Shown piece after piece: positions 24,961 through 37,079 of a stretch of 64,000 bases of DNA. The stretch spans positions 62,001 through 126,000 of the forward strand of contig JAANAU010000001.1 of the NCBI GenBank assembly GCA_011089965.1. The letters are read 5' to 3'. A program made the translations under genes and the position numbers. The notes under the pieces are model-generated. The model was not told the DNA's origin, did no database searches, and was given only the letters and a program-made list of their open reading frames with translations. Numbering within the stretch: the first letter of the stretch is position 1; each line of letters opens with the position of its first letter. Origin of the DNA: Magnetococcales bacterium (GTDB lineage: Bacteria; Pseudomonadota; Magnetococcia; Magnetococcales; Magnetaquicoccaceae).

Positions 24961-27900
24961 GGATCACTCTCCAGTTGTTGCAAACAGGCCAAGGCACGCG
25001 GATAATCAAACACCGTCAAGGCCGACGCCATGGCATCCAACACACCAACATCCAGCCCGTGCGTCCGCAAGGCAGGCAGCCAGGTGCGCAACCGTCCGGC
25101 CATGGCAAAATCGTTGTGACGGAATCCCTCCCGCAGGATTTCACGCCACTCATCCGGGACAACCACCTCAGGCCCAGGCTGTAACGCGGTACGCATCCAC
25201 TCCGCCATGTGCCGACTGGTCTGCATGAGCGGCATCAGCTCTTGTTGCAGGCGTTCCAGACCCACCACCTGTCGGAATCCGGCATCCGCAGCCGTCAGAT
25301 GCTCTTCCAGCTCAGAGGTTGCATCCATCACGCCGACAGCAGCCAGGTTGGCTGCCACCCCTTTCAACCCATGCACCAACTCTTTGGCCCGGCTCCACTC
25401 TCCGTTATGCACCAGAGCGGTCAGATCTGCAAGCAACGTGTGATAGCGTTCATGAAAACCGGCAATCAAACGCATCATCAGATGCTCATTGCCAAGCATC
25501 CTTTCCAATGCCGCCTGCCGATCAATACCAGGCAGATCCTTTGGCAGATCTCCAGAATCGGCCACGGATGGCTCCAGTGGTTCCGGGTTGGCTACGGATC
25601 TGGCTGCCAGATCCACAGGTGCCCAACGCGCCAATGTTCCATAAAATGCTTTGATCTGGATCGGCTTGGTCAGATAGTCGTTCATGCCCAGACCCAGACA
25701 ACGCTCCCGTTCGGATTGCAAAGCATGGGCGGTCATGGCCACAATCGGCAGTTCATTGATTTCAAAGTGGGTACGCAGAATCCGGGTGGCTTTGTAGCCG
25801 TCCACAATCGGCATTTGCAAATCCATCAAAACCAGATCAAACGATTCACGCCGTTCGATCAACCGCTTAAGCGCCTGTTGTCCGTCACAACTCCGTTCCG
25901 CCACCACCCCAACCCGGGAGAGGATCCCCTGAAGCACCTCCCAGTTGATGTCATGGTCCTCAACCACCAATACCCGCAGGCCAACCAGTTTCGGCACCAT
26001 GCCATTCTTGAGGTCACACACCTGCCGTTGGTCATCCGCACGCAACCCATCCCACTCCCGCAAACGGGTCGGCAGAGACAATGACTGGGCAACAGGATGA
26101 AAATTGGCGGTAAACCGGAACACGCTCCCCTCAAGAGGGGTACTGTCCACAAGAATCGTACCCCCCATCATCGCCACCAGACGCCGACAAATCGCCAATC
26201 CCAGTCCCGTACCGCCATAATGGCGGGTGGTGGAGCTGTCAGCCTGACTGAAGGCCTCAAACAGCCTGGAGATCTGTTCCGGCTGCATGCCGATGCCCTG
26301 ATCTTCCACGAAAAATTCCAAAGTCACACCCGAGGCATCGCTCTGCACCACCCGGATGCGATAGATCACCTCGCCCTGGTGCGAAAACTTGACCGCATTC
26401 GTTCCCAGATTGATCAACACCTGTTCCAGTCGCAACGGATCGCCGATCAACTGACGCGGAACCTGAGGAGGCACGTCAAAACAAACGGCCAACCCTTTCT
26501 CTTCGGCCTTGAAGGCAATCAGGGTTGCCACCTGCTCCAGCACCACATCCAGATCAAAGGGGATCTGTTCCAGCTCCAAACGACCCGCCTCGATTTTGGA
26601 AAAATCCAGAATATCATCGATGATCCCCAATAGTGACTGGGCGGCCATTTCGATCTTGAACACCTGATCCTGCCGCCTGGCATCCAGAGAGGTTTGACCA
26701 AGCAGATGGCTCATACCGATGATGGTATTCATCGGGGTGCGAATTTCGTGACTCATATTGGCCAAGAATTCACTTTTGGCCGCATTGGCCCGTTCCGCCT
26801 CCTGTTTGGCTTCCAGGATCGACAGCTCGTCCAGCCGATGCTGGATGATCCACCAGGCCCCTTCGAGGTAGCGTTCCAACTCCTCCTGATCCAGGGTGTC
26901 ATAATCCGTCGATTTGTTGGCCACGCCGATCAAGGCCACCACTTGACCCTGCTGGATCAAGGGGATGCTCATGAAACGATCAATCTCCAGATGACCGGAT
27001 GGCAAGATTCCCTTGGACAAGGTGCAACGGGCATAATCATTGACCACCAGACGCTCCTGCCGTTGCACCGAATCCCCAAACAGGGAAAATTTCTCATACG
27101 GCACTTCGATGATCGGTTTGTCCACCATCTGGCAGCGGGTCATCACCGCTTCGGACCAGGCGCGCACCTGAATCGTGGCACTGGCCGGATCCACGGTGGC
27201 AAAGAAACCGTAGGCACTGCCGGTCAACTGCGTGGCATCCGTCACCACCTGTCGGGCAAGATCGGTAACGGTCACATCATACATATTGTTGAGGTTCAAC
27301 AATAGTTCCTGACGCAGATTGTCTTGCAGATACTGGCGTTCGATCTCTTTTTGTCGTGTGATATCGTGGATTTGAGAGACAAAATGTACCGGCTGGCCAG
27401 TCAAGTCACGGACCAGCGACACGCCCAGCAAGACCCAGATCTGCCCGCCCTTTTTGTGCAGATAACGTTTCTCCAGGCGATAGTGGGAGATCTCTCCTGC
27501 CAGGAGCTGACGCACCAGGTTCAGATCTTTTTCCAGATCATCCGGATGGGTGATGGTCTGAAAATCGGTGGACAACAACTCCTCTTCATCGTACCCCATC
27601 ATGGCGCACAGCGCCTGATTCACCTGCAACCATTGGCCATCCAAAGAGACCAGGGCAATCCCGTGGGTTGCGGTTTCAAAAGCCCTGCGAAAACGCTCTT
27701 CGCTCGTGCGCAGCTCCGCTTCCATGGTCGCACGATCCGACACGTCCCGAGCCAGAGCCACCACATAGGCCCGTTCGTCCACAAGAACCCAGTTGACACT
27801 CACCTCCACCGGAAAAAGCGACCCATCCTTGCGACGTTGCAGCCCAGGATTGGTGACACTTTTCAGCTCGCGCAACATGGTCACCAACAACGGCCACTCC

Positions 27901-28196
27901 CGGGAATCGGCAAAATAGGTGTCGATATCCACCGGAGTCAATGCCAATAGCTCCTCGCGTGTGTACCCCAACGCCTGACACGCCCGTTGATTGACATCCA
28001 GAAAACGTCCTGAGTCCGGATCCGCGACAAAAAAGGCATCCTGGGTTCGATCCAACAGGGTTCTGAACAGGACAATCTCCTGTTCACGGCGTTTGAGTCT
28101 CGCAAGCTCCTTGCGCATCTCGAATTGCCGGAACAAGACCCAGATCATGATCAATGTCGGCACCACCCCCAGAATCCAGACCGCCGGCATCCCCAT
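24957..28196 (-). CDS. Hybrid histidine kinase (PAS-PAS-GAF-HisKA-HATPase-REC-Hpt)
   Basis: 1079 residues. One N-terminal membrane helix (about 5-22), PAS 1 (about 45-165), PAS 2 (about 170-290; [19 protein letters not shown]), GAF (about 310-455), HisKA with [16 protein letters not shown] (His near 480), HATPase with [14 protein letters not shown], a receiver ([29 protein letters not shown]), an Hpt domain with [12 protein letters not shown], and a short helical C-terminal tail. A complete internal phosphorelay whose probable receiver is the coupled REC-GGDEF protein. The ATG at 28196 overlaps the stop of the decaheme cytochrome gene (TGATG); a TTG at 28199 is also possible. Its place behind redox genes suggests that it reads their state; that is inference. 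Confidence 0.93.
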   Translation of the reverse strand: MGMPAVWILGVVPTLIMIWVLFRQFEMRKELARLKRREQEIVLFRTLLDRTQDAFFVADPDSGRFLDVNQRACQALGYTREELLALTPVDIDTYFADSREWPLLVTMLRELKSVTNPGLQRRKDGSLFPVEVSVNWVLVDERAYVVALARDVSDRATMEAELRTSEERFRRAFETATHGIALVSLDGQWLQVNQALCAMMGYDEEELLSTDFQTITHPDDLEKDLNLVRQLLAGEISHYRLEKRYLHKKGGQIWVLLGVSLVRDLTGQPVHFVSQIHDITRQKEIERQYLQDNLRQELLLNLNNMYDVTVTDLARQVVTDATQLTGSAYGFFATVDPASATIQVRAWSEAVMTRCQMVDKPIIEVPYEKFSLFGDSVQRQERLVVNDYARCTLSKGILPSGHLEIDRFMSIPLIQQGQVVALIGVANKSTDYDTLDQEELERYLEGAWWIIQHRLDELSILEAKQEAERANAAKSEFLANMSHEIRTPMNTIIGMSHLLGQTSLDARRQDQVFKIEMAAQSLLGIIDDILDFSKIEAGRLELEQIPFDLDVVLEQVATLIAFKAEEKGLAVCFDVPPQVPRQLIGDPLRLEQVLINLGTNAVKFSHQGEVIYRIRVVQSDASGVTLEFFVEDQGIGMQPEQISRLFEAFSQADSSTTRHYGGTGLGLAICRRLVAMMGGTILVDSTPLEGSVFRFTANFHPVAQSLSLPTRLREWDGLRADDQRQVCDLKNGMVPKLVGLRVLVVEDHDINWEVLQGILSRVGVVAERSCDGQQALKRLIERRESFDLVLMDLQMPIVDGYKATRILRTHFEINELPIVAMTAHALQSERERCLGLGMNDYLTKPIQIKAFYGTLARWAPVDLAARSVANPEPLEPSVADSGDLPKDLPGIDRQAALERMLGNEHLMMRLIAGFHERYHTLLADLTALVHNGEWSRAKELVHGLKGVAANLAAVGVMDATSELEEHLTAADAGFRQVVGLERLQQELMPLMQTSRHMAEWMRTALQPGPEVVVPDEWREILREGFRHNDFAMAGRLRTWLPALRTHGLDVGVLDAMASALTVFDYPRALACLQQLESDP

Positions 28197-29173
28197 CAAT
28201 CGTCATGCTCCTCGCGTTTGCCATGCGATTTGGAACGTTCCGACTTGTGTCCCTTTTCGCTGTCACGCGGGGCATCAAGCAGCGGAACGGGTGTGCCAGG
28301 GGGCAATCCGTCACGCCAGCGGCCAGAACGCCACAACTGTTTGGCATCATCTTCGTTGGCATTGCGATGACAGAGCACGCACCGCTCGAAATCCCGTATT
28401 CCCTCTTCCAGATGCTCTTTGCGGATCTTTCCCTGGTTGTGTTCGTGACACCCATAGCAGGTGTAATTCTTGTAATCATCGGAGGGGTGACACGTGACAC
28501 ACTTGACATCATGATCCCGATCCAGGGCAAACGACTGGCGATGGTCGTAGGTGGCCGGTTTCCAGGCGGTCAAGGTGTGACACCGGCTGCATGGGGCCGT
28601 GAGTTGTCGGTGCAGCCCATCTGTCGGGGTTTTCGCCTGATGACACTCGACACACGCCGCACGCTGGCTGGCACTCAACAGGTCATGATTGAAACGGGCC
28701 GGTTTCCACCGTTCGGTCCCATGACATTGGGAACACAGATCGGTCACCAGGCGGTGCATCCCATCCTTGGGTCGCGCGTGACAGGCCACACACCCTTCAC
28801 GCGTGGCTGCATCGAGCAGTTGATGGGAAAAACGTTGCACCACCCGATATTTGGCCACACCAACATGATCCCCGTGACAGGCAACACAATCGTAGTCCGT
28901 CAACTTTTGATGAAACGGAGTCTTGCTCTTGCGCACGGCCAAAGGTTTTCCTTTTGTGTTCAATACACCAATAGAGTCTGATTTATGACATTTCAGACAC
29001 TTGTTCGACGTTGCTCCAGCAAACCAGTCGTGACAGGCAAAACAGTCCCGCTCCAGGCTGCGGTGTCCCGAAATCAGGGAACCAGGTGCCACCATCAGAT
29101 GGGGATAAAGCAGTACCAACAGGGCAATGAGTGCCAGATTGATTCCCAGGATCCAAGGGACCAGTCGTTTCAT
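28196..29173 (-). CDS. Decaheme c-type cytochrome, membrane-anchored, periplasmic
   Basis: 325 residues with ten CXXCH heme-binding motifs (CFACH, CLKCH, CVACH twice, CSQCH, CVECH, CSRCH, CVTCH, CYGCH, CVLCH). The N-terminus ([23 protein letters not shown]) is an uncleaved signal anchor. Two copies of a WKPA-x-(F/Y)-x-H motif ([27 protein letters not shown]) suggest distal histidine ligands in repeated class III-type modules. The last 40 residues are highly charged. It would carry electrons in the periplasm, accepting them from the membrane cytochrome b whose stop overlaps its ATG (ATGA). Electron acceptor unknown: metal, another cytochrome or a sensor. The start at 29173 is preferred over the in-frame GTG-type start at 29185. 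Confidence 0.9.
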   Translation of the reverse strand: MKRLVPWILGINLALIALLVLLYPHLMVAPGSLISGHRSLERDCFACHDWFAGATSNKCLKCHKSDSIGVLNTKGKPLAVRKSKTPFHQKLTDYDCVACHGDHVGVAKYRVVQRFSHQLLDAATREGCVACHARPKDGMHRLVTDLCSQCHGTERWKPARFNHDLLSASQRAACVECHQAKTPTDGLHRQLTAPCSRCHTLTAWKPATYDHRQSFALDRDHDVKCVTCHPSDDYKNYTCYGCHEHNQGKIRKEHLEEGIRDFERCVLCHRNANEDDAKQLWRSGRWRDGLPPGTPVPLLDAPRDSEKGHKSERSKSHGKREEHDD

Positions 29174-29748
29174 CGCCACCCCCAAAATGCCAATACACTC
29201 ACGATGTGACCAACCGCCAGGATGGCAAAAACCAGTGAGACCGGAAAGTGGACGATGCGCCAGCGATGCATCAGGTCACAGGCCACCGCATCCCAGAACA
29301 CCTCTTTTTCCACCTCGACCTCAGACAACCCCTGACTGACGAACGCCTGCTTCTGGGCCGCCAGATGACGACGCGAACGGTCCAGAAGATAACGCCCCAC
29401 CAGACCGCTGATCACATTGACCACCATGGCCAAGGTCGCCAGCCACGGGAGAATGGCATGAAAATGGACTCCGGCATGGATAAAAATCATCAGGCTTCCC
29501 GCCCATGTGGCCCATTCGTGCCAACGCAACAAAACGCGCGGATTGCCGACAGAGATCTTCTTCCGCTTGCGCGCCGAATAGAGCAACGAGATAACGATCA
29601 ACAGGGTGCCGGGAATGCCCAGATAGCGACCCACCCACACCAATCCAAACTGATGCAACAACAGATCGCCCAACAGTGTTGCCACAAGGAGCAGACCAAA
29701 CCGGAGGGCAAATGGAAATACCTCAGCACGCCACAATGACGGATTCAT
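29170..29748 (-). CDS. Four-helix membrane protein, probable b-type cytochrome
   Basis: 192 residues with about four to five hydrophobic helices (about 15-35, 40-57, 78-100, 100-120, 165-190). Histidines are placed in or near helices: RWHEWATWAG, IHAGVHFHAIL, LMHRWRIVHFP and AVGHIVSVL. This pattern suits bis-histidine heme b in a transmembrane electron-transfer protein, similar in outline to cytochrome b561 or NapH/formate-dehydrogenase gamma types, but I do not recognise a named family. It sits between a cytosolic FAD/2Fe-2S reductase (16 bp gap) and a periplasmic decaheme cytochrome (4-bp overlap), as a membrane conduit should. Confidence 0.7.
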   Translation of the reverse strand: MNPSLWRAEVFPFALRFGLLLVATLLGDLLLHQFGLVWVGRYLGIPGTLLIVISLLYSARKRKKISVGNPRVLLRWHEWATWAGSLMIFIHAGVHFHAILPWLATLAMVVNVISGLVGRYLLDRSRRHLAAQKQAFVSQGLSEVEVEKEVFWDAVACDLMHRWRIVHFPVSLVFAILAVGHIVSVLAFWGWR

Positions 29749-29764
29749 GGATGCCTCTCTTCAG

Positions 29765-31024
29765 CTAAAGCGTCAAGGTGAGATCGGTACGCGGGCGCGT
29801 TACGCACAACAGACAGGTTCCCGGATCCGGGGTGAAATCGGGATTTTCCAGATATTCCACCTCACCTTGCGTCACTCCGGTCTGGCAGGCCCCGCACGCC
29901 CCGGAGCGACACCCAAAGGGGGCATCGATCCCCTGTTGTTCGGCAAACTCCAACAAAGTGACAACATTGGTATCCCATAACATTTTTTTCCCTGAAATAC
30001 GAAACGTGACCATCTGCTTGGCCCGTTTGGGAGGAGTAGCGACCTTCCTGACCTCTGGGGAAGGCTCTTTTGACCCCATGGATGGACCAAAATTCTCGGT
30101 ATGGATCTGTTCGGGCAACACGCCCCATCCGGCCAATGCAGGCCGCAACGTATCGATCATGGCCGTGGGACCGCACAGGAAAAAATGATACGGACGCAAG
30201 GCCAAACGCATCCGCAACAAGGTGATATCCACGCGCCCGGCATGGTCGAAGTCCTCCCTGGCCTGGGTGTCTGCGGCGGACTGGCTGTGACACGCCAAAT
30301 AACGAAAACCAGGATGGTTGTGTGACAACTCCCGCAACTGTCCATGAAAGGCCCGTTCGCTGGCGTCGCGCACCCCATAGAAAAACCACACCTCGCGTTG
30401 GGGTTCCTGAGCAAGCTGGGTCAGGATCATGCTCACAAGGGGTGTGATGCCGATGCCGCCAGCGATCAAGACCACCGGAGTCAAACCCGGCTCCAGAACA
30501 AAGCGGCCAGCAGGTGCCAATACGGAAAGCACATCACCAACCTGCACATGATCGTGCAGATGATTGGAAGCCACACCACCCGGCACCCGTTTGACCGAAA
30601 TGCGATAATGACGCAAACCAGGCCGATCCGATAATGAATAACAGCGACTGACGACCCGTTTTTCACCAGTGGCAGCATCCGGGACCGAAAGATGCAGGGT
30701 CAGAAATTGTCCGGGCAAAAAGGCGGGCAACACACCTCCATCCACAGGGAGCAGTTCAAAAGAACAGATGGAACCGGCATGATCTTCCAGATGTTTGCGC
30801 GCCACCCGCAAGGAGCGCCAACCGGACCAACCCACATTTCCCGAAGCGACCACCAAAGGGGGGACTGCCGGTACGGGTTCAACCCTGCCCGGATCGAGGC
30901 GCTCCAAACGTTGTTGCAACTCCTGATAGCGCAACCAGTGACGCCAGAAGGCCCAACCAGCCAGCAGCACAAGCTGCAACCCGATACCAAACGCGATCCA
31001 GAATACCAACTTGGCAACAGTCAT
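29765..31024 (-). CDS. Membrane-anchored FAD/NAD(P) reductase with C-terminal 2Fe-2S domain
   Basis: 419 residues. One N-terminal membrane helix (about 7-27), a short coiled coil, an FAD-binding domain with RCYSLSD (the RxYS motif), an NAD(P)-binding domain with VVLIAGGIGITPLVSMI and HFFLCGPTAMID, and a plant-type ferredoxin domain at the C-terminus with CRSGACGACQ and a later Cys (CLLCV). This is the reductase layout of Hcr, vanillate demethylase and other class I reductases. It probably moves electrons from NAD(P)H to its 2Fe-2S centre and then to the cytochrome b encoded next. ATG 31024 has AGGAG at 5 nt; a GTG at 31030 is also in frame. Confidence 0.87.
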   Translation of the reverse strand: MTVAKLVFWIAFGIGLQLVLLAGWAFWRHWLRYQELQQRLERLDPGRVEPVPAVPPLVVASGNVGWSGWRSLRVARKHLEDHAGSICSFELLPVDGGVLPAFLPGQFLTLHLSVPDAATGEKRVVSRCYSLSDRPGLRHYRISVKRVPGGVASNHLHDHVQVGDVLSVLAPAGRFVLEPGLTPVVLIAGGIGITPLVSMILTQLAQEPQREVWFFYGVRDASERAFHGQLRELSHNHPGFRYLACHSQSAADTQAREDFDHAGRVDITLLRMRLALRPYHFFLCGPTAMIDTLRPALAGWGVLPEQIHTENFGPSMGSKEPSPEVRKVATPPKRAKQMVTFRISGKKMLWDTNVVTLLEFAEQQGIDAPFGCRSGACGACQTGVTQGEVEYLENPDFTPDPGTCLLCVTRPRTDLTLTL

Positions 31025-31036
31025 GGTCACTCCTGC

Positions 31037-34000
31037 TCAGATCAGTAATTGAATGGCCTTCTTCAAAGTGTCCAGCTCAATCACCGCCTCCTTCATGCGA
31101 TATTTGCGCAGCAATTGTTCCAAACGGCCAATTGCGGCACCGATCTCTCCCGTCCAACCCATGGCCACCATGGATGTCACCAGAGGCAGACAGGGACGTG
31201 GCCGACTCTGTTGAACATGGGGGTACATCTCTTCCACCAAAGCGAGCAGAGCCTCCGGTTTGGGGGCGGATGATCCCCCGGTGCCCTGTTCTGGCCGGTC
31301 ACGCACCAGGCAGGCACACCCCTCCTCCACTACCGCCACCACGCTGCGCAAGGCTTCGCTCAAACGGACCAATCGCTCCTGTTCCAGAACCAGGCCACGG
31401 GTCAAGTCGTGTTCCATCTCCTGACACAACTCCTGCAAGACCGCGGCTCCAATACTGCCAGCCACCCCCTTCAAAGTGTGCAGCAGCCGCGTGGCCAAGG
31501 CGGTTTCACCCCTCTCCAGGGCCAGACGGATCTCACGATCACTCAGTCGATGCCCCTCCAGGAAACGGAACAGCAGTTTCACATACAGATCCCGATTGCC
31601 TGCCAGCCGGGTCAACGCACCCTCCCGATCCATCCCGGGCAAGACCGGCAATCGGAGTTCAGGTGGTTGTATGCCTGGCGTCGAGGTGGCAGGAGCTGCC
31701 AGCAGGGCTTCGGCATCCGGACAAAGCAAACGGACCAGAGTCGAAAACAATCGATCCACATCGACAGGTTTGGACAGGTAATCGTTCATGCCATTGGCCA
31801 GGCACTGCTCCCGTTCACCGGTCATCACGTTGGCCGTCATGGCGATGATGGGCACCCCCTGCCACTCGGGCATGGAGCGAATCCGCCGGGTGGCTTCATG
31901 GCCATCCATGACCGGCATTTGCAGATCCATCAGGATCACCAGATAAGGACCATCTTCCAAGACGCGCACCGCCTCGGCACCATTTTCGGCAATACGTACG
32001 GTCAATCCAGCCAACTCCAACAGATCCTTGGCCACCTGTTGGTTGAACTCATTATCTTCGACCAGCAGGATCGGCTGGGCAGCCACGCTGCGCAACATCT
32101 GCCCATATGCCTCGACCGGACGGGTCAAGGTCTTGGCTGCCAGTTTCGCCACCTCCTGGGCACTGGGCAGCGCAAACCAGGCCGTAAAGGCAAACTCGCT
32201 GCCCTGACCCAAGGCACTGTGTACCTCAAAACCACCCTGCATCATCTCCACCAACCGTTTGCTGATCGACAGTCCCAACCCGGTCCCGCCATAACGCCGG
32301 GTGGTGGAACTGTCGGCCTGGGAAAAGGATTGAAACAGTCGTCCCTGCTGTTCCGGGGTCAAACCGATTCCGGTATCCCGGACCGCCAATCGCAATCCGA
32401 TCTCCTCTCCCCGTTTGGCAGTGAATTGCACCACAACCGTCACTTCCCCTTTGGAGGTGAATTTGACCGCGTTGCTGGCCAGATTGGTCAGCACCTGTCC
32501 CAATCGCAACGGATCCCCGATCAGATGCTCCGGAACATCGGAATCGACCCGGACCACAAACGCCAACCCCTTTTCGCCGGCTGGCAAAGAGACCAGTGTG
32601 GCCACATGCTCCACCACGTCCCGGACCCGGAACGTGGTCTTCTCCATTTCCAACCGACCGGCCTCGATCTTGGAAAAGTCCAGAATATCATTCAAAATCC
32701 GCAACAGGGATTGGGCAGCCCGTTCGATCTTGCGCAGGTAGTTCTCCTGCTTGGGGGTCACCTCGGTATGCAGACACAAGGCGGTCATGCCGATGATGGC
32801 ATTCATGGGGGTACGGATTTCATGGCTCATGTTGGCCAGGAATTCGCTTTTGGCACGATTCGCCTCTTCGGCTGCGGCCTTGGCTGAACGGAGTTGGTCA
32901 TCGATCTCCCGCCGTTCCGTGATGTCCTCTTTGATGGCAATGAAATGGGTGATCACCCCATTGCTGGCGCGCAAGGGCGAAATCGATACCGACTCCCAGA
33001 ACAGCTCGCCACTCTTCTTGCGGGTCTGGAACTCCCCGTGCCACTCCTGGCCTTGCAGAATGCTGGCCCACAACTCCCGATACTCTTCATCCGGGGTATG
33101 ACCGGATTTCAACATCCGGGTATGCTGGCCGATAACCTCTTCACGGCTGTAGCCGCTGTTGAGACAGAATTTCGGGTTGACATATTCGATCACACCGCGC
33201 AGGTCGGTGATCACCACAGCCACCGGACTCTGTTCGATGGCATGGTACAGCTTCTGAAGCATCTCCTCGGCCTGCTTGCGCTCGATCACCCCCGCCAGAG
33301 TGGTGGTGACCAACTCCAGGAAATCCTCCAAAATCTCCTCGCGTTGCGTGCCGTCGCGCAGATTCAGATCCAACACCCCCAACAGCCGTCCACCAGACTG
33401 AATCGGCAAACAGACATGACCATGCGGACTCATATCCTTCAACCGGATCACATGCCGCTCATCCAGATGGGAGGCAAAAACCGTCTCATTGGTTTTGGCA
33501 GCCAAACCACACAAACAGGTTCCATAAGCAACGCGGGCACAACGCACCTGCAACTCCGGATGCATGCCCACGTTGGCACTCAGCAACAGACGCTCACCAC
33601 CGGGATCTTTCAGAAAAACAGCCCCTTTCTGCTCAATCGGCAACCAGGAAATGGCCAGAATCCGCTCCAAAGCCATGTGCAGGATCACCGGAAGAGGTTC
33701 GGCAATCAGGGAGATCTCCAACAGCTCATTGATCACGCCTTTGATGCGATCCGCATTTTCTGCCTGCTCTTTGGCCTGGACAAGCTGTTCTTCGGTCTGT
33801 TTCAGCCCGGTGATGTCATGGGCAAGCATGACAAACCCTTCCAGACGTCCACGTTTGGAATGGATCGGGGTCAAACCGAACTGTTGCCAACAGATATTCC
33901 CGGCTGTCTGGCTACCGTTCTGTTTGGGACGCACCGACAACAATCCGCGCCAGGAATTCCCCTCTTCAATCGCCTGCCGGATACCTTCCCGTACGGCTGA

Positions 34001-34996
34001 TTCCTGCAAATACCCTTCGATCTCGTGCAGGCTTTTGCCCACCACATCCGAGGAACTCCAACCCGTGGTCTGGGTGAAACCAGGGTTGATGAATTGAATG
34101 GCTCCCAGCGGATCAAGGGTGCCAATGGCATCCCCGGACGAATCCACCGCCTGTTGCAGACGCCGTTGACGGGTAGTGGCGACCTTCAGACTCCACAACA
34201 CCTTCAAGAACATTCCCAACAGTCCAAGTGAAACGCCCAACAACATGACTTGATAGATCAGCGCCGTCTTCTGACGTTTGAGATAATGGGCATAGGAGAT
34301 GCGCAGCAGATTTTGCCACTTCTGAGCCATGGGCAGATGGATGATCTCGTCCAACAATTGATCGGTGCGTGGCTTCCAGGCCAGAATCAGCCAGACATCA
34401 TCCACCACATCGGTAAACTGTGGAAAACCCACCATGTTGGCCAACAGACCCTCAATGCGACGCAACACCTCTTCATTGTCATGGCGGTTGAAAAAAAGCA
34501 TCATCTCCTGCAACAGATTCAGAAGTTCCCGAACGGCCCCATGATCCAGCTCCCCTTTCATCCCCTGCTCAATCATGCGCACGCGATCATGGATCATCAG
34601 TGGCAGATGGGCCATGGCATTCTTCAACAGGGCATGACCGGTCTTGAAACGCTCGATCCGATCCAGCTTGCCACGCAGCTCCAGCTCCAGAGCACGCCAT
34701 GCCTCCAGAAAACCCAACCCATCTTCTTCCTGGAATCCCACCTGATCGCGCGCCTGTTGCAAGGCGTTCATCACTTCACGCTGATAGGTCACGGTATCGT
34801 CATAATGGCTCAAGATCCCAAAGCGGATCAGGACCAGTTTCTGATTGAACCCGGTCTCCAGATTGAGCACCCGGTTGACCACCTCCTCCAATCGGTCGTG
34901 ATGGCTGCGATCCATATGGGAGTGGGAGGCAAACCAACCCATGATGACAGCAATCAGCACCCCACCCAGCCAGCGCAGTTGTTCGATCCCCTTCAT
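31037..34996 (-). CDS. Large membrane hybrid histidine kinase (PAS-GAF-PAS-HisKA-HATPase-REC-Hpt)
   Basis: 1319 residues. Transmembrane helix near 8-24, an all-helical periplasmic sensor of about 215 residues ([19 protein letters not shown] resembles the helical DAHL-type sensors), transmembrane helix near 248-272, PAS 1 (about 280-400), GAF (about 415-590; GTCLCGLAA), PAS 2 (about 595-715), HisKA with [16 protein letters not shown], HATPase with [14 protein letters not shown], a receiver ([30 protein letters not shown]) and Hpt with [14 protein letters not shown]. The last 60 residues form a helical tail like that of neighbouring kinases. The ATG overlaps the stop of the cytochrome c peroxidase-like gene (ATGA). 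The signal is unknown; the target could be the HD-GYP or GGDEF regulator of the same gene block. Confidence 0.93.
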   Translation of the reverse strand: MKGIEQLRWLGGVLIAVIMGWFASHSHMDRSHHDRLEEVVNRVLNLETGFNQKLVLIRFGILSHYDDTVTYQREVMNALQQARDQVGFQEEDGLGFLEAWRALELELRGKLDRIERFKTGHALLKNAMAHLPLMIHDRVRMIEQGMKGELDHGAVRELLNLLQEMMLFFNRHDNEEVLRRIEGLLANMVGFPQFTDVVDDVWLILAWKPRTDQLLDEIIHLPMAQKWQNLLRISYAHYLKRQKTALIYQVMLLGVSLGLLGMFLKVLWSLKVATTRQRRLQQAVDSSGDAIGTLDPLGAIQFINPGFTQTTGWSSSDVVGKSLHEIEGYLQESAVREGIRQAIEEGNSWRGLLSVRPKQNGSQTAGNICWQQFGLTPIHSKRGRLEGFVMLAHDITGLKQTEEQLVQAKEQAENADRIKGVINELLEISLIAEPLPVILHMALERILAISWLPIEQKGAVFLKDPGGERLLLSANVGMHPELQVRCARVAYGTCLCGLAAKTNETVFASHLDERHVIRLKDMSPHGHVCLPIQSGGRLLGVLDLNLRDGTQREEILEDFLELVTTTLAGVIERKQAEEMLQKLYHAIEQSPVAVVITDLRGVIEYVNPKFCLNSGYSREEVIGQHTRMLKSGHTPDEEYRELWASILQGQEWHGEFQTRKKSGELFWESVSISPLRASNGVITHFIAIKEDITERREIDDQLRSAKAAAEEANRAKSEFLANMSHEIRTPMNAIIGMTALCLHTEVTPKQENYLRKIERAAQSLLRILNDILDFSKIEAGRLEMEKTTFRVRDVVEHVATLVSLPAGEKGLAFVVRVDSDVPEHLIGDPLRLGQVLTNLASNAVKFTSKGEVTVVVQFTAKRGEEIGLRLAVRDTGIGLTPEQQGRLFQSFSQADSSTTRRYGGTGLGLSISKRLVEMMQGGFEVHSALGQGSEFAFTAWFALPSAQEVAKLAAKTLTRPVEAYGQMLRSVAAQPILLVEDNEFNQQVAKDLLELAGLTVRIAENGAEAVRVLEDGPYLVILMDLQMPVMDGHEATRRIRSMPEWQGVPIIAMTANVMTGEREQCLANGMNDYLSKPVDVDRLFSTLVRLLCPDAEALLAAPATSTPGIQPPELRLPVLPGMDREGALTRLAGNRDLYVKLLFRFLEGHRLSDREIRLALERGETALATRLLHTLKGVAGSIGAAVLQELCQEMEHDLTRGLVLEQERLVRLSEALRSVVAVVEEGCACLVRDRPEQGTGGSSAPKPEALLALVEEMYPHVQQSRPRPCLPLVTSMVAMGWTGEIGAAIGRLEQLLRKYRMKEAVIELDTLKKAIQLLI

Positions 34997-35979
34997 CGGC
35001 AGTCACCATTCGTCTCGCCATCCAGGGTGAACAAAAAGGATACCAACAGGGTGCGTTCTTTCGGGGTGATGGTATAACCCAACTGACCACGCGCCATGAT
35101 GGTCACCGCTTCATCCAGAGTTGCCACACTCCCATGGTGAAAATAGGGGGCCGTTCGTGCCACATTGCGCAATCCTGGCACCTTGAAAGCGTGCCGATCC
35201 TCGGCCACACCGGTCACGACAAAACGATCCAGCTCTCCGGGTTCGGACGCGACCTCTTCGCCTCCCCCCCCAAGAATGCCAAAACGGTGAAACATGTTGC
35301 CACCAATATTGACACCCTGATGACAGGAGATACACCCAAGTGTTTTGAAAAGTTGATACCCTTCCTTTTCTTGTTTGGACAGCGCCGACTCATCCCCGCG
35401 CAGATGGCGGTCAAAACGGCTGTTGGGCGTGGTCAAGGTGCGCTCGAACGCGGCAATGGCATTCCGAATATTTTCGGCATGAATGCCTCCGCGATAGACG
35501 CGGGCAAACTCCTCGCGGTACTGCGGTTCCTGCGACAACTTGCGCACCACTTCGTTCCAGTTGGCACCCATATCCACCCGCACTGCCTCGTCCACCTGTT
35601 CTTCCAGAGTCAACACACGACCGTTCCAGAACTGGGCGAGATTGAAAACCGCATTGAACACGGTTGGCGTATGCATGGTGTTGAGAGTACCGTCAGCGCG
35701 CGTGGAATGGGGTATGCCATCCATGCCCCACTGGTCCAAAGGATGGCAGGTTGCACAACTCATGGCATTGTTGGCCGACAGACGCACCTCATGAAACAGT
35801 TGCCGTCCCAGACGCACCTTGGCACCATCCTCCATCCGGCACTCCGGAACGGGCAAAATCGGTTCGTTGAGCAGGGGAACAGCCCAGGCCGCTCCCTGCC
35901 CCCACCAGAACACAAGCATGCAACCAATCCGGAGCCAGCCGGACCGGTCAACGAAATTCCACCACATGTTCATCCACAT
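34993..35979 (-). CDS. Diheme cytochrome c peroxidase/MauG-like protein
   Basis: About 328 residues. After a signal peptide ([17 protein letters not shown]) the mature protein has two heme sites, [12 protein letters not shown] and [10 protein letters not shown], with [11 protein letters not shown] and [19 protein letters not shown], all characteristic of the CcpA/MauG family. It could reduce H2O2 in the periplasm or carry out a MauG-like oxidation. The reading frame extends to 36102, but the ATG at 35979, with GGAAAGAG close upstream, places a normal signal peptide at the N-terminus; ATG codons at 35973 and 35967 are alternatives. The 5' end overlaps the HD-GYP gene by about 30 bp, and the 3' end overlaps the next kinase by 4 bp. 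Confidence 0.87.
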   Translation of the reverse strand: MWMNMWWNFVDRSGWLRIGCMLVFWWGQGAAWAVPLLNEPILPVPECRMEDGAKVRLGRQLFHEVRLSANNAMSCATCHPLDQWGMDGIPHSTRADGTLNTMHTPTVFNAVFNLAQFWNGRVLTLEEQVDEAVRVDMGANWNEVVRKLSQEPQYREEFARVYRGGIHAENIRNAIAAFERTLTTPNSRFDRHLRGDESALSKQEKEGYQLFKTLGCISCHQGVNIGGNMFHRFGILGGGGEEVASEPGELDRFVVTGVAEDRHAFKVPGLRNVARTAPYFHHGSVATLDEAVTIMARGQLGYTITPKERTLLVSFLFTLDGETNGDCR

Positions 35980-37045
35980 CGTGCTCTTTCCAATTTTCCC
36001 GTACTTCGAGAACGCCAGGCAGAATGGAGACAAACAGCGGCACCAGGTTGGGATCAAAATGTGTTCCAGCACCATCGCGCAACAACTGCACCGCTTTTTC
36101 AACCGGCCATGCCTCCTTGTAGGGCCGTTTGGTGGTCAGCGCATCAAATACATCGGCAATGGCAACGATCCGTCCCACCATCGGGATCTCCGCGCCCACC
36201 AGACCACGGGGATAGCCGCTGCCATCCCACTTTTCGTGATGGGTCAAAGCCACGATACGGGCGGTCTCCAGCAACATGGAGTCCTGCTTGCCGATGATTC
36301 CGGCACCAATCTCCGGATGATTGCGCATCACGTTCCACTCTTCATTGGTGAGACGCCCCGGTTTGAGCAGAATCAGATCCGGTATGCCGATCTTGCCGAT
36401 GTCATGCATGGGGGCAGCCTGAAACAGGGTTTCCGCATCCTTCTCCTCCATGTTGGCAGCCAACGCCAACAGACGCGAATAGTGACTCATGCGAATGACA
36501 TGCAACCCGGTTTCATTATCCTTGTATTCCGCAGCCCGACCCAATCGCCGGATGATCTCCAGACGGGTCTCTTCCAGCTCCAGATTCTTGATATACAGCT
36601 CGGCTGTACGTTGACGCACCCGGTCTTCCAGAATCTCGTTGCTGCGCGCCAATTCACGTCGCGCCTTTTCGAGTTGCAGATGGGTCTTGACCCGCGCCAG
36701 CACCACGGCTGGCGAGAATGGTTTGGTGATGTAGTCCACAGCCCCCAGCTCCAGACCGTAGGTTTCATCCTCGGTCTCTTGTTTGGCCGTGACAAATATC
36801 AAAGGAATATTCTGGGTGCGCGGATCGGCCTTCAGACGTTTGCACACCTCATAACCATCCATATCCGGCATCATGACATCCAAAAGGATCAGATCCGGTG
36901 CCCGCTCCGGGATATCTTCCAAGGCGGTTGGACCATCCAGAGCGACACTGACCTCATAGGTATCGCCCAACGTTTCCAAAAGAATATCGATATTGGTCTC
37001 CGTGTCATCCACCACGAAGATTCTGGACATCTGTTCTTCAGACAT
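35948..37045 (-). CDS. Response regulator with HD-GYP domain (c-di-GMP phosphodiesterase, RpfG-like)
   Basis: 365 residues. Receiver domain about 6-125 (IFVVDDTETNIDILLE; DLILLDVMMPDMDGYEV; DYITKPFSPA), a coiled-coil linker (about 125-170), then an HD-GYP domain with MHDIGKIGIPD, HPEIGAGII, HHEKWDGSGYPRG and the later DVFDALTTKRPYK. All metal-binding residues are in place, so it should hydrolyse c-di-GMP. The ATG at 37045 has GGGGAG just before it and begins at the receiver; a longer frame to 37120 would overlap the hybrid kinase. It follows that kinase by 34 bp, its likely phosphodonor. It is the opposing enzyme to the GGDEF protein at the end of the same block. Confidence 0.94.
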   Translation of the reverse strand: MSEEQMSRIFVVDDTETNIDILLETLGDTYEVSVALDGPTALEDIPERAPDLILLDVMMPDMDGYEVCKRLKADPRTQNIPLIFVTAKQETEDETYGLELGAVDYITKPFSPAVVLARVKTHLQLEKARRELARSNEILEDRVRQRTAELYIKNLELEETRLEIIRRLGRAAEYKDNETGLHVIRMSHYSRLLALAANMEEKDAETLFQAAPMHDIGKIGIPDLILLKPGRLTNEEWNVMRNHPEIGAGIIGKQDSMLLETARIVALTHHEKWDGSGYPRGLVGAEIPMVGRIVAIADVFDALTTKRPYKEAWPVEKAVQLLRDGAGTHFDPNLVPLFVSILPGVLEVRENWKEHDVDEHVVEFR

Positions 37046-37079
37046 GCAACTCCCCTTTTGATCCAAGAACAACCGCCCC

